DNA from: CBDEGU01 sp965238045
GTDB taxonomy: Bacteria; Acidobacteriota; Terriglobia; Bryobacterales; UBA6623
DNA: 64,000 nucleotides
Assembly (NCBI GenBank): GCA_965238045.1
Contig: CBDEGU010000008.1
Span: forward strand, 248,001-312,000
Reading direction: 5' to 3'
Positions 39,615-48,680 of the stretch are shown here, piece by piece. The notes under the pieces were generated by a model. The model made no database searches. It saw only the letters and a program-made list of their open reading frames with translations, and was not told the DNA's origin. Numbering within the stretch: position 1 is the first letter of the stretch; each line of letters begins with the position of its first letter. The position numbers and the translations under genes were made by a program.

Positions 39615-42518
39615 TCAATCCTGCTGCTGCTCTTTGAACTCGGCGTACCAGTTGAGGACGACACGAATCGTCGCCTGCGGGGCTTCCGTTGCGTCGTAGG
39701 CGACCGGCTCGGGCAAAATGAACCTTTGCCCATCCAGCGAAACATCGTAGTTCGGGTAGTTAAGGCTGCTCCGCAGTCCCGGATGCTCGAACAGTTCCGC
39801 CGGCAAGCCGGCCGAGAACACCCCTTCCGTCGAAACCGCCACCACCATGAGTTTCTCCCCTTGCACATAGAAGAGTTCTTTCCCGTCCCGGCTCCAGCGC
39901 AATTGGCTCCCGCCGCTGTTCGACACCGTCACCTTGCTCCCACCCTCGGGAAACGGTTGCACATAGACTTCTCGCTGCCCTGATTCGTTCGAGATGTAGG
40001 CCACATACCGGCCATTGGGTGAGAATTTGGGCACAGTTTGCAACGAGGGTTCTTGCAAGAACGGGTGCGGCTCCCAGCCTCTGCCGTCCTCGCCGCGCTC
40101 CAGGTACCAGAGATCAGACCCGGTTTCGGGGTCGGATTGATCGTAAAAAAGATACTTCCCATCCCTGGACCAGTCGGATGGCCACTCGCTTTGCGACGTG
40201 GCCGCCACCGCCTGCTCCTCCCCGCCGCCGTCGGCTTGTCGGAGATAGATATCGGGATTGCCCGCCCGATAGGACACAAACGCTACCTCGTCGCCTCCGG
40301 GTGACCACACCGGGAGAGTGTCGAATTCCGGGGCGGTGCTCAAACGTGTGCTGACCCCCCGGGCAAGATCCCAAACCCACACGTCCGGACTGGCGCCCTC
40401 CGCAACCGCAACCGCCACCCAGCGGCCATCGGGGGAGAGTCCCGGCGCAAATATTCCGTCCTGTGCTTGACCGATCTCTGCAACTTGCTTGCCATCGCGG
40501 TCAACCCAAACCAGTTGCTGTTGCCCCGAGGAGCCGAACATGTCGAGGTAAACGAGCGTTTCATCCGCTGCCACCGTAGGGTAACGGCTGTTCTCTGAAA
40601 CAGGGAAGGCCTCCCCGCTGGCCCGTAGCGTCTCCAAAGAAAAGGGCAGCGCCCAGAGATCGTTACTTGCTGGACTTGTCGCGTATAACAGATGACCGCT
40701 TTTGGAATAGACAGGAGCCGCACCGGACCCCAGAAGCTCTCTCTGCCCGGTTTCCAGATCCTGGACTGCCATGGTGTGTTCCATCAGGGTTCCGAATGTG
40801 AACACCAGGACGCGAGCCCCGGCTTCCGGGGGCAGGAAATGGGACCAGGCCAGATACGTACCAGCCCCTTCTGAAGCCTGTTCCAAATCCTCCGGCGCCA
40901 ACAGAAGGCCGGGCGTGCCGCCGGGCGCGGGGACCTGGTAGAGGCTGTGGGATTGGGTCATAGGGCCAGAGCTGAAGACGATCACCTCGCCGTCGGGACT
41001 CCAGGTCCCTCCGTGGAAATGCTCGCCGGGCAACTCACAAACCAGACTCGCCAGACCGCCTCGAACGGAGACCTTCTTGACTCCTCCCCCGGCGGCAAAT
41101 CCGATGAAAGTGCTGTCCGGCGACCAGAACGGACTTCTTGCCCCTTGGGTACCCTCGATCACGCGCGGTTGCTCCTGGTCCAGATCCTGAACCCACAGCC
41201 TTCCTTGCCCGCCGGCCTCGACAAAGGCGATGTGCCTTGCGTTGGGTGAAATCGCGAGAGAGTTGTCGTACATCCCACCTCCCCATACGTCCGTTTCTAC
41301 GCTTACCGGCGGCGCAATGGCGAAGCGGCGCAGGGGAGTTTCGGCCACCGGGGCTGGGGAGAACAACGGGAAGAACGCGAAAACCAGACCAAACAGCACA
41401 CTCAGAGCCGCGACCCCGAGTAGCGCTGTTTGCTTCCGTCGCTGCTGCCGCTCAATTCGCTGGGCCGAGGACTGCGGCACAACCCGCACCTCAACTAAAC
41501 GCTTAAGCTGAGTGTCCTCGGCGCGATAGAGAACGCTGTCATGGGCTTCCTCCAGGTTTTCGATAACGCGGTACTTGGCCAAGGGGTGCGGTGGCGACAA
41601 GCTCTCAGCTTGTCCTGCTCTTTCTTCCGGACCGGCAAGAGTGCCGGTCGCCACTCCAGTACGCAAGATCGCCGACTTGCCCGACTCCAGTTTCTTCTTG
41701 AGCGTTTCCAGGTCGAGCAGCAACTCGTCGGTGTGCTGGTAGCGCCGCTCGCGGTCTTTCACCAGACATTTGTCGGTGAGCAACTCCAGCTCCATCGGCA
41801 CGCCCGTCCGCAAGGCAGTCATCGGCTCAGGCTCTTCGTGCTGGATCGAATACGTGATCGCCTGATCGTAATGGCCTTGGAAGGCCCGCTGGCCGGTCAC
41901 CATCTCGTAAATCACCGCTCCCAGCGCCCACAGGTCGGTGCGGTGATCGAGTTCCATCCCCTGCGCTTGCTCGGGCGACATGTAGGAGACCGTGCCCAGC
42001 GCCGTGGGCCCCTGGGTCAGCTTCGAGCGGTCCGCCAACTGCGCCAGCCCGAAATCCATGATCGTGACCAGTTGCTTGGCGCCCTGCGGCGTGACCATCA
42101 AATTGGCGGGCTTGATGTCTCGATGGACGATCGTCTTACCGTGCGCCGCCTGCAAACCATGCGCCGTTTGGATGGCGAACCCAAGCGCCTCGTCCAGCTT
42201 CAGCGGACCGGCTTCAATCTTCGTGTCCAGGCTGGCCCCTTCCAGGAACGCCATCACGATGAACGTTCGCCCGCCGGCCTCATCAATCTCATGGACCGTG
42301 CAGATATTCGGATGATTTAGCGCGGCGGCAGCTTGAGCTTCGCGGATGAACCGCTCCTTGGCTTCGGTGTCACTGAGCAAATGAGGAGAAAGAAACTTCA
42401 GCGCCACCGGCCGCTTGAGCTTAGTGTCCTCGGCCTTATAGACGACACCCATCCCGCCTTCACCGAGTTTCTCGGTGATCTTGTAATGCGAAATAGTTTG
42501 ACCAACCATAGCGCTCAT
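39615..42518 (-). CDS. transmembrane Ser/Thr protein kinase with TolB/PD40-type propeller
   Basis: 967 residues. An N-terminal Hanks-type kinase is complete: GEGGMG loop (19-24), VALK with Lys 41, catalytic HRDIKPAN (Asp 134), DFG (155-157) and MSPEQAQ. The linker (about 275-360) includes a stretch that resembles a second kinase N-lobe start (KYRVIENLEEAHDSVLYRAE). One transmembrane helix follows (TALLGVAALSVLFGLVFAFF), then an extracytoplasmic region of PD40/WD40-like repeats (SPDGRWVAVAVAE, SPNGRYVAYISNE). The start ATG overlaps the stop of the upstream paralogue as ATGA, so translation is coupled. A receptor kinase sensing an envelope ligand is the likely role; the ligand is unknown. Confidence 0.88.
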   Translation of the reverse strand: MSAMVGQTISHYKITEKLGEGGMGVVYKAEDTKLKRPVALKFLSPHLLSDTEAKERFIREAQAAAALNHPNICTVHEIDEAGGRTFIVMAFLEGASLDTKIEAGPLKLDEALGFAIQTAHGLQAAHGKTIVHRDIKPANLMVTPQGAKQLVTIMDFGLAQLADRSKLTQGPTALGTVSYMSPEQAQGMELDHRTDLWALGAVIYEMVTGQRAFQGHYDQAITYSIQHEEPEPMTALRTGVPMELELLTDKCLVKDRERRYQHTDELLLDLETLKKKLESGKSAILRTGVATGTLAGPEERAGQAESLSPPHPLAKYRVIENLEEAHDSVLYRAEDTQLKRLVEVRVVPQSSAQRIERQQRRKQTALLGVAALSVLFGLVFAFFPLFSPAPVAETPLRRFAIAPPVSVETDVWGGGMYDNSLAISPNARHIAFVEAGGQGRLWVQDLDQEQPRVIEGTQGARSPFWSPDSTFIGFAAGGGVKKVSVRGGLASLVCELPGEHFHGGTWSPDGEVIVFSSGPMTQSHSLYQVPAPGGTPGLLLAPEDLEQASEGAGTYLAWSHFLPPEAGARVLVFTFGTLMEHTMAVQDLETGQRELLGSGAAPVYSKSGHLLYATSPASNDLWALPFSLETLRASGEAFPVSENSRYPTVAADETLVYLDMFGSSGQQQLVWVDRDGKQVAEIGQAQDGIFAPGLSPDGRWVAVAVAEGASPDVWVWDLARGVSTRLSTAPEFDTLPVWSPGGDEVAFVSYRAGNPDIYLRQADGGGEEQAVAATSQSEWPSDWSRDGKYLFYDQSDPETGSDLWYLERGEDGRGWEPHPFLQEPSLQTVPKFSPNGRYVAYISNESGQREVYVQPFPEGGSKVTVSNSGGSQLRWSRDGKELFYVQGEKLMVVAVSTEGVFSAGLPAELFEHPGLRSSLNYPNYDVSLDGQRFILPEPVAYDATEAPQATIRVVLNWYAEFKEQQQD
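41591..41654 (-). repeat. 64-bp nested palindrome inside the kinase gene
   Basis: Terminal inverted repeats GTGGCGAC/GTCGCCAC enclose two hairpins, GACAAGCT-CTC-AGCTTGTC and ACCGGCA-AGAG-TGCCGGT. It codes in frame for part of the linker after the kinase domain (GVATGTLAGPEERAGQAESL). It looks like a small palindromic insertion tolerated in a disordered linker. Confidence 0.55.
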
Positions 42519-44379
42519 TCCCGCTGCCGGTCCCGGAACTCGGCGAACCAGTTCTGGACGATGTGGATGGACGGGGGCTTCTCTTCCGCGCCGGCGACCG
42601 GCTCTCTCAGTACAAAGCGGCGACCGTCGCCGGAGACGTCATAGCGAGGATCGTCACCGCCCAACAAATCGGCGTCCTGGAACAGGCGGGTTACCGCGCC
42701 GCTCGTGAAACTCGGGGTCGTCGCGACCACGACGGCCATCAGCGTGTCACGCTCAGTGTAAAACAGCTCTTTGCCGTCCTTGCTCCAGCGCGGCTGGCGC
42801 CCGCCGTTGCCCGAGACTTGCCATTTCCCATCACCGCCGGGAAACGGCCGGACGTAGACTTCCTTTCGGCCCGACTCATCCGAGACATAGGCGACAAAAC
42901 GGCCGTCCGGGGAAAACTTCGCCGCAGTTTCTCTGAAAGAGGTTTGCAAAAAGGGAACCGGCTCAAAGCCGCTGCCGTCCTCCTTGCGCTTCAGATACCA
43001 GAGGTCCCATCCTGTTTCCTCATCGTTGACCCTGTAGAGAAGGTACTTTCCATCGGGGGACCAGTCGTTGGGGCTCTCGTCCAAAGGGTTGTCCACCAGC
43101 AAGGTCGGCTCGCCCGTGCCGTCCGCGGGCCGGATGTAGATGTTATCGTAGCCCTCGCCGCGATCGGACCTAAAAGCGATCTCCTTTCCCGAAGGCGACC
43201 AGATGGGCAGGCCGTCCGACGCCGCATCAAACGTCAAGCGTCTCTTGAGAGAGCGCCCCACCTCGTGCACCCAGACATCGTCGTTGTTGTCCTCGAGACC
43301 GCGCACCGCCACATGGCGGCCATCAGGAGATAAGGCAGGGAAGCGAATTAGATCCTGTGGTTGCCCGATCACCCCCAGCTTCTTTCCCTCTCGGTCCCGC
43401 CACACCAGTTGCTGCCGCCCCCCACCCCGAAGGTCAACATACACCAGAGTGCCGTCCGCGGCCACGCTCGGGTCGCCGCCATCCTCGGCGATAGGAAAGG
43501 CTTCGCCGGTGGGTTTCAAGGTCTCAAGGGAAAAGGGCAGGGCCCACAGGCCGGGGGAAAAGGCTGCGGTCTGGTAGAGAATATGGCCGCTCGGGGAATA
43601 GCGGGGAAAAGCTCCATCCGCCAACACTTCTCGCTCGCCCGTCTGCAGGTTCTTGACGACGATCTCTCGGTCAGTGTAGCTGCCCACGTTGTAAACGATG
43701 CTCCGCGCCCCGGATTGTACCGGGAGAAAATGCGGCTGGATGTTGGCAGACCCCTTTTCCGAGGTTTCGGGTTCGAACAAGAGCTGGGCCTCTCCTCCCC
43801 GGGCGGGAACCTCATGCAACACCGGAGGGCTCCCCGAGCTGAAGACGATGGAGTTGCCGTCGAGGCTCCACGCGCCTCCTGCCCAAATCCTGCCGGGCAG
43901 TTGGCAGAGCGTGATTGCCGGACCTCCCTGGACCGAGACTTTCTTCAGCTCGTTGCCGGCAGCGAAGCCGATGAACTGGCTGTCGGGCGACCAGAATAGT
44001 CCTAGCGGGCGGGCGTTCTTGGTTCCGGCCAGCTCGCGGGGCTGCTCGCGGTCGACATCTCTTACCCAGAGTTTCTGCTCGTCGTCGGCGCCCAAGTAGA
44101 CGATGTGCTTGCCGTCGGGAGAAATCGCGACCCGGCCGAACAGATCGCTGTGGAGAGACTCGGGGGTGAAGGCGAAGCGGCGCAGAGGAGCTTCGGCCAC
44201 CGGGGCCGGGGAGAAGAGCCAAAGAGACGCGAAAACCAGACCAAATAACACACTCAGGGCCGCGCCCCCGAGTAGCGCCGTCTGCTTCCGTCGCCGCTGC
44301 CGCTCAATTCGCTGGGCCGAGGACTGTGGCACAACCCGAACATCAACTAAACGCTTAAGCTGTGTATCCTCTGCGCGAT

Positions 44380-44393
44380 AGAGCACAGAGCAC
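44380..44393 (-). repeat. 7-bp tandem duplication (AGAGCAC x2)
   Basis: Two perfect copies of AGAGCAC in direct tandem (GTGCTCT twice on the coding strand). The paralogous gene has one unit. It is the cause of the frameshift in the upstream kinase gene and could revert by slippage. Confidence 0.85.
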
Positions 44394-44449
44394 GCTGTCG
44401 TCGGCTTCCTCCAAGTTTTCGATCACGCGATATTTGGCCAGGGGATGCG

Positions 44450-44513
44450 GTAGCGACAAGCTCTCAGCTTGTCCTGCTCTTTCTTCCGGACCGGCAAGAG
44501 TGCCGGTCGCCAC
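44450..44513 (-). repeat. 64-bp nested palindrome, copy in the upstream kinase
   Basis: Same element as at 41591-41654, with one changed base in the left end (GTAGCGAC). It is at the same place in the linker, so it was present before the kinase genes duplicated or was copied with them. Confidence 0.55.
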
Positions 44514-45551
44514 TCCAGTACGCAAGATCGCCGACTTGCCGGACTTGAGTTTCTCGCGCAGCGTCTCCAGATCCAACAGCAACTCGTCGGTATGCTGGTA
44601 ACGCCGCTCGCGATCCTTCACCAAACATTTGTTGGCGAGCAACTCCAGCTCCATCGGCACGCCCGTGCGCAAGGCCGTCATCGGTTCGGGGTCTTCGTGC
44701 TGGATCGAATAGGTGATCGCCTGATCGTAATGGCCTTGGAAGGCCCGCTGGCCCGTCACCATCTCGTAGATCACCACTCCCAGCGCCCAAAGGTCAGTGC
44801 GGTGATCCAGCTCCATCCCCTGCGCTTGCTCGGGCGACATGTAGGAGACCGTGCCCAGCGCCGTGGACCCCTGGGTCAGCTTCGAGCGGTCCGCCAACTG
44901 CGCCAGCCCGAAGTCCATGATCGTCACCAACTGCTTGGCACCCTGCGGCGTGACCATCAAATTGGCGGGCTTAATGTCTCGATGGACGATCCTCTTGCCG
45001 TGCGCCGCCTGCAAACCTTGCGCCGTTTGGATGGCGAAGTCGAGCGCCTCGTTCAGCTTCAGCGGGCCGGCTTCGATCTTCGTGTCAAGGCTGGCTCCCT
45101 CAAGGAACGCCATCACGATGAACGTTCGCCCGGCGGCCTCATCAATCTCGTGGACCGTGCAGATGTTTGGATGATTCAGCGCCGCGGCAGCTTGAGCTTC
45201 GCGGATGAACCGCTCCTTGGCTTCGGTGTCACTGAGCAAATGAGGCGAAAGAAACTTCAGCGCCACCGGCCGCTTGAGCTTGGTGTCCTCGGCCTTATAG
45301 ACGACGCCCATGCCGCCTTCACCAAGTTTCATAGCCCCGACCGAGCCTGAGGCAATTGTACCGCAGCAGGATAGCTGGTGGTTCCAACCCAACCCGCCAA
45401 CCATCCGACGCAAGACCATGGGGTGATCGGGGGGCGCCGGGGATCGATCGGGGGCAACCCCCTCCCGATCCCCCTCGCGGCATGACCGGAAAACGTTGCC
45501 GCTGCCGCGCACGAGGTCAAAACTGCCTTGCCCTCCATCGGTCCAGCACCG

Positions 45552-45848
45552 TTACGCCGCCGGCACAGGCTGGAAGCGCTCTACGTGAATCTGATCTTCG
45601 CGCTTGCGCGCCTGCGCCAGATCGTAGGCGGCCTGCATCCGCAGCCACGTATCAGCGGTGGACCAGCCCGCTTTCTCGAAGCGGATGGCCATCTCAGGAG
45701 AAACACCGGCCTGCTCGTTGGCCAAGCGCGAGAGCGCTGCACGGCTGATGCCGAGCCTCTTCGCGGCTTCGGCCACGGTAATCCCGAGGGGCTCCAGACA
45801 ATCGATCTTTACCGACAGGCCAGGATGCGGTGGGTTCTGCATCGGCAT
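45552..45848 (-). CDS. higA: HigA family antitoxin
   Basis: 98 residues with a helix-turn-helix (ITVAEAAKRLGISRAALSRL) and the HigA/XRE-type continuation SPEMAIRFEKAGWSTADTWL. The start begins MPMQNPPHPG, a typical HigA N-terminus, with AAGGAG six bases before the ATG. HigA neutralises the HigB mRNA interferase and represses the operon. The upstream toxin frame is only a remnant, so this is an orphaned antitoxin. The 220 bases between it and the kinase pseudogene hold nothing recognisable. Confidence 0.85.
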   Translation of the reverse strand: MPMQNPPHPGLSVKIDCLEPLGITVAEAAKRLGISRAALSRLANEQAGVSPEMAIRFEKAGWSTADTWLRMQAAYDLAQARKREDQIHVERFQPVPAA

Positions 45849-45863
45849 GGTTTTCTCCTTTCG

Positions 45864-45990
45864 TCAGTGATAATCAGTCAACTCGACATCGTGGGCGTGG
45901 CCGCCTTCAAAGCGCCCCCCCCAAAGTGGAAACCAATGCGCCGATTCGCCTTCACCCTGACCGCCCAGTAGCCTCTCAGTCTATGTCTAC
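45864..45990 (-). pseudogene. higB: remnant of HigB toxin gene
   Basis: Two pieces of a RelE/HigB C-terminus lie in different frames: HRLRGYWAVRVKANRRIGFH, then after a run of eight G (C on the plus strand) FEGGHAHDVELTDYH and a stop 15 bases before higA. Family members end in a similar way (GxWxxRxNxxWRI.F.F.....DVE..DYH). The N-terminal two thirds cannot be recovered upstream. The toxin is therefore judged inactive. Confidence 0.6.
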
Positions 45991-46058
45991 TCCGGCGCAG
46001 TGGCCTGATCTTGCTCCGTCTTTGACACCTTCGCACCAAGCCATCGCTTGACTGTGCA

Positions 46059-46069
46059 TACAAATTGTA
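46059..46069. promoter_or_regulatory. palindrome between divergent toxin-antitoxin modules, operator candidate
   Basis: TACAA-A-TTGTA is centred between the divergent higBA and brnTA modules, with TTGACT (46048-46053) just before it on the plus strand. Both HigA and BrnA families repress their own promoters, so either could bind here. Assignment is by position and symmetry only. Confidence 0.35.
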
Positions 46070-46123
46070 CGAACATAACCTTTGGTGTTTGAGTGGGACT
46101 CAGCGAAGAACGAAGCGAACCTA

Positions 46124-47354
46124 GTATAGCGTTTCATTAAAACATATCGATACGAGGATGTTTCCTGCTAGGCTGGATGCATGGCAGGAAAATCGAAGCG
46201 TCCCCAACTGCTTCTCACGCCCGAAGAGTCGCAACATCTGCAGCGGCTGCGTCGTTCGCGTAAGGCTCCGGCTCGGGAGGTGCAGAGAGCCGAGATTCTG
46301 TGGCGCTATCATTGCGGCGAGACGATCGCCGAGATTATGCGGGCCGTGAAGATGACGCGCAAAAGCGTTGGCAAATGGATCGAGCGAGCCCTGGCCATGG
46401 GGGTGGAAGCGGCGCTCAAGGATGCCTATCATCGTCCCCGGGAACCCCGCATCAGCGAAGAGGCCAAGGCCTGGGTGGTGCACTTGGCCTGTAGCAAACC
46501 CAAGCAACTCGGTTACGCCGCCGAGCTCTGGACCCGCGGCGCGCTCGCCCGGCACGTGCGCCAGCATGCCGTGGAAGCGGGCTATCCGGCCTTGGCCCAA
46601 GCGGCCAAGGCGACCGTCCATCGGATTCTGGCCGAGCAACCTCTTCACCCGGAGAAGGTGAAGTACTACTTGCAGCGCCGCGACCCGGATTTTGAGTCCA
46701 AGATGCGGCAGGTGCTGCTGGTCTACCGCGAGGTGGCCTTGCAGAATGAAAGCGCGGGCGAGGGCGGCCCATCGCCGGGCGTGATTACGGTTTCGGTCGA
46801 CGAAAAGCCCGGCGTGCAAGCGATCGCCAACACCGCTCCGGACCTGCCGCCGACTGCGGGGCGGCATCCCTGCGTGGCTCGAGATTACGAATACAAACGT
46901 CTGGGAACTTGCTCGATTCTGGCGGCGCTGGACTTGCACGACGGTCGGGTGACAGCGCGGGTGGAGCGGCGCCACCGCAGCCGGGAATTCATCTTACTGC
47001 TCAAGGATCTGGACCAATCCTACCCGGCCCACTGTACGATCCGATTGATCTTGGATAATCATTCCTCCCACGTTTCCAAGGAGACGAAGGACTATTTGGC
47101 GACGCGTCCGAACCGCTTCAAATACGTGCATACGCCGACCCACGGGTCCTGGCTGAACATTGTCGAGACGCTGTTCGGGAAGATGGCGCGCACTTTTTTG
47201 AAGCGAATCCGGGTGGAGTCCTGGGAGGAACTTCGAGAACGAATCCTGCAGGGGATCGCGGAGATCAACGCCGCCCCCGTCGTTCACCGCTGGAGGAAGT
47301 TCGAGCCGCTGGAGAGCGCGTCTGAGATGAGTACAGTTTAATGAAACGATATAC
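46124..47354 (+). mobile_element. IS630-family insertion sequence
   Basis: 1231 bp with 18-bp terminal inverted repeats differing at one base: left GTATAGCGTTTCATTAAA (46124-46141), right GTATATCGTTTCATTAAA reversed (47337-47354). Both ends adjoin a CTAG context with TA duplicated, the known target choice of the IS630 group. It carries one transposase gene with an intact DDE triad, so it may be active and recent. Inserted within brnT. Confidence 0.92.
46181..47341 (+). CDS. IS630 family transposase
   Basis: 386 residues. The N-terminal helix-turn-helix region (CGETIAEIMRAVKMTRKSVG) binds the ends; the DDE catalytic domain has Asp 207 (SVDEKPGVQAI), Asp 292 (LILDNHSSH) and Glu 329 (GSWLNIVETLF), with the spacing usual for IS630/Tc1-type enzymes. 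The stop codon lies within the right inverted repeat. The frame is complete, so the element is potentially autonomous. Confidence 0.95.
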   Translation: MAGKSKRPQLLLTPEESQHLQRLRRSRKAPAREVQRAEILWRYHCGETIAEIMRAVKMTRKSVGKWIERALAMGVEAALKDAYHRPREPRISEEAKAWVVHLACSKPKQLGYAAELWTRGALARHVRQHAVEAGYPALAQAAKATVHRILAEQPLHPEKVKYYLQRRDPDFESKMRQVLLVYREVALQNESAGEGGPSPGVITVSVDEKPGVQAIANTAPDLPPTAGRHPCVARDYEYKRLGTCSILAALDLHDGRVTARVERRHRSREFILLLKDLDQSYPAHCTIRLILDNHSSHVSKETKDYLATRPNRFKYVHTPTHGSWLNIVETLFGKMARTFLKRIRVESWEELRERILQGIAEINAAPVVHRWRKFEPLESASEMSTV

Positions 47355-47573
47355 TAGACAAGCACGGTATTAGCTTCGAGGAGGCCGCGGCCATCTTTGA
47401 TGGTCCCATTCTGACACGGGTCGGCGATCGACAGGATTACGGCGAGGAACGAGATATAACCCTTGGAATGGCATTCCCTCAAGCCGTTCTCGTTGTCGTT
47501 CATACCGAACGGGAAGAGAAGATCCGTTTGATCTCGGCCCGCAAAGCGAACCGCCGTGAAAGGAAGGTGTACT

Positions 47574-47855
47574 ATGACCATTTCGGACAAACGGAAAAAA
47601 GAGATTGAAGCCATCAAGGACAAGGATATCGACTACAGCGATATCCCTGAAACCGATGCGAACTTCTGGGCTTCCGCCGAAATCGTGATGCCGGACCGAA
47701 CTCAGCATGTGACGCTCCGCGTCAAAAGCTCTGTTCTCGACTATTTCAAGGGCGAAGACAAGAAGGGCTACCAGACCCGGATCAACGCGGTTCTGGAATC
47801 CTACGTTCGGGCACACCAAAAGATCCGGACCGGAAGTTCTTCTCGGTCTGCGTGA
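47574..47855 (+). CDS. brnA: BrnA family antitoxin
   Basis: 93 residues: IDYSDIPETDANFWASAEIV, then RTQHVTLRVKSSVLDYFKGE and GYQTRINAVLESYVRAHQK, the BrnA pattern with a C-terminal ribbon-helix-helix. AAGGAAGG lies seven bases before the ATG, and the gene overlaps the end of brnT. BrnA binds BrnT and represses the operon. With brnT split it is likely expressed only from another promoter, if at all. Confidence 0.88.
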   Translation: MTISDKRKKEIEAIKDKDIDYSDIPETDANFWASAEIVMPDRTQHVTLRVKSSVLDYFKGEDKKGYQTRINAVLESYVRAHQKIRTGSSSRSA

Positions 47856-47929
47856 AACGCTATCGGTTGCCACGAAACGGAAGGAACAACAGCATACGCT
47901 CTCGCGAGTAGTAGCTGCGGGCGTCCCGC

Positions 47930-48590
47930 CACCAAGCTACCAACCCAGCGCAATCAACAAAACAAAAACTACCAAACCAACCCAATCTCTCCGGACCCAA
48001 GCCAAATCAGCATCTTACAACCCAGTTCCGATCCCCCCCCCCCGCAGCGCCACCGAGATCCCGTGGCGCGCCATGGCGTCCGGCTTCCGTAGTGCGGGCC
48101 TCGAAGAGGCCCGCGGCTTCTCCCGGCCCAGCAGACCATGAATCTCCCCGCTCCCGCCCGGCCTGCCGCCAAGTCCCAACCCAGCCCCAAAACGCCAAAA
48201 TTGAACTGCCAAACAAACCCATCTCGCCGAACCCCATCGAAATCAGCGTTTTAGTCAGCACCGGCCACTGGCCACCGCCTGTGCCCCAAAACACCCCACC
48301 CAGCCAAATCCGCCAAACCGGTGTACCAAACAAACCCAATTTCACTCGTTCACGAGATTTTCCGCCCACCAAATCAACAACACAACCCGGAGCCTCCCCA
48401 CCGGGGGCTGTCACTCATATTCGCCGCCCCATTCAATCAACAACGGCCAGCCGGCCATCGCAGCGAAAATGAGCTGACTGTACCCAGGCCCGAAGCCCCC
48501 ACACCCAACAGGCGAGTCACAACAATTCAACCCCGCCAAATCAACAACATACCCCAAAAACACCCCAAAACACTTGACACCCCGTGCTAG
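47930..48590. other. C/A-rich non-coding tract with degenerate direct repeats
   Basis: About 660 bases with strong strand bias (A and C on the plus strand). Units starting CCAAAC.AACCCA recur at 47972, 48208 and 48326; the first two remain similar for about 45 bases, to AAATCAGC.T.TTA. Short AATCAACAA motifs recur near 47952, 48374, 48435 and 48540. Open frames here are low-complexity and rejected as genes. The remaining gap to argD holds the RNA candidate listed separately and a C/A-rich end. Confidence 0.6.
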
Positions 48591-48680
48591 CCTATACCCG
48601 TAACGACCGGAAAGGATAGATCACCGCGATCCCCCGACCGTTTCCTGGCCAGGACAGAAAGCTCGCCCCGCGGTTCATCA

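Larger units (their letters stand above)
42515..45332 (-). pseudogene. paralogous Ser/Thr receptor kinase, frameshifted by a 7-bp tandem duplication
   Basis: Upstream copy of the kinase pair. The kinase domain is nearly identical to that of the downstream gene (GEGGMG, VALK, HRDIKPAN, DFG and SPEQAQ all intact) but the propeller has diverged. At 44380-44393 AGAGCAC occurs twice in tandem where the paralogue has the unit once; this shifts the frame, so the kinase half ends in ALSRRGYTA and the transmembrane and propeller half starts again in another frame. Removing seven bases gives one frame of 937 codons. The 5' end is also odd: similarity to the paralogue begins only at KLGEGGMG, and the ATG used (45332) replaces the first dozen residues. 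As it stands it could make a soluble kinase of about 325 residues. Confidence 0.75.
46085..47608 (+). pseudogene. brnT: BrnT toxin gene split by an IS630-family element
   Basis: The 5' piece (46085-46124) reads FEWDSAKNEANL, the usual BrnT start; the 3' piece after the insertion reads DKHGISFEEAAAIFDGP, then VVVHTEREEKIRLISARKAN, the BrnT RNase core. Removing the element and one copy of the duplicated TA rebuilds a single frame of 97 codons (LDKHGIS across the joint). The start is GTG 46085 or the adjacent TTG. The 3' end overlaps brnA by 35 bases. BrnT is a ribonuclease toxin of the RelE fold; here it cannot be made whole. Confidence 0.85.

Noticed and set aside
45333..45512. N-terminal extension of the upstream kinase pseudogene
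   Set aside because: Sequence upstream of KLGEGGMG has no similarity to the paralogue and is Pro/Arg-rich with no start signal.
48092..48590. Open frames in the C/A-rich tract
   Set aside because: Low-complexity Pro/Asn/Thr-rich translations that follow the base bias and the repeats, on both strands.
48574..48598. TTGACA...TATACC as promoter for the RNA candidate
   Set aside because: The spacer is only 13 bases, too short for a sigma-70 promoter; no better -10 is present at 16-18 bases.
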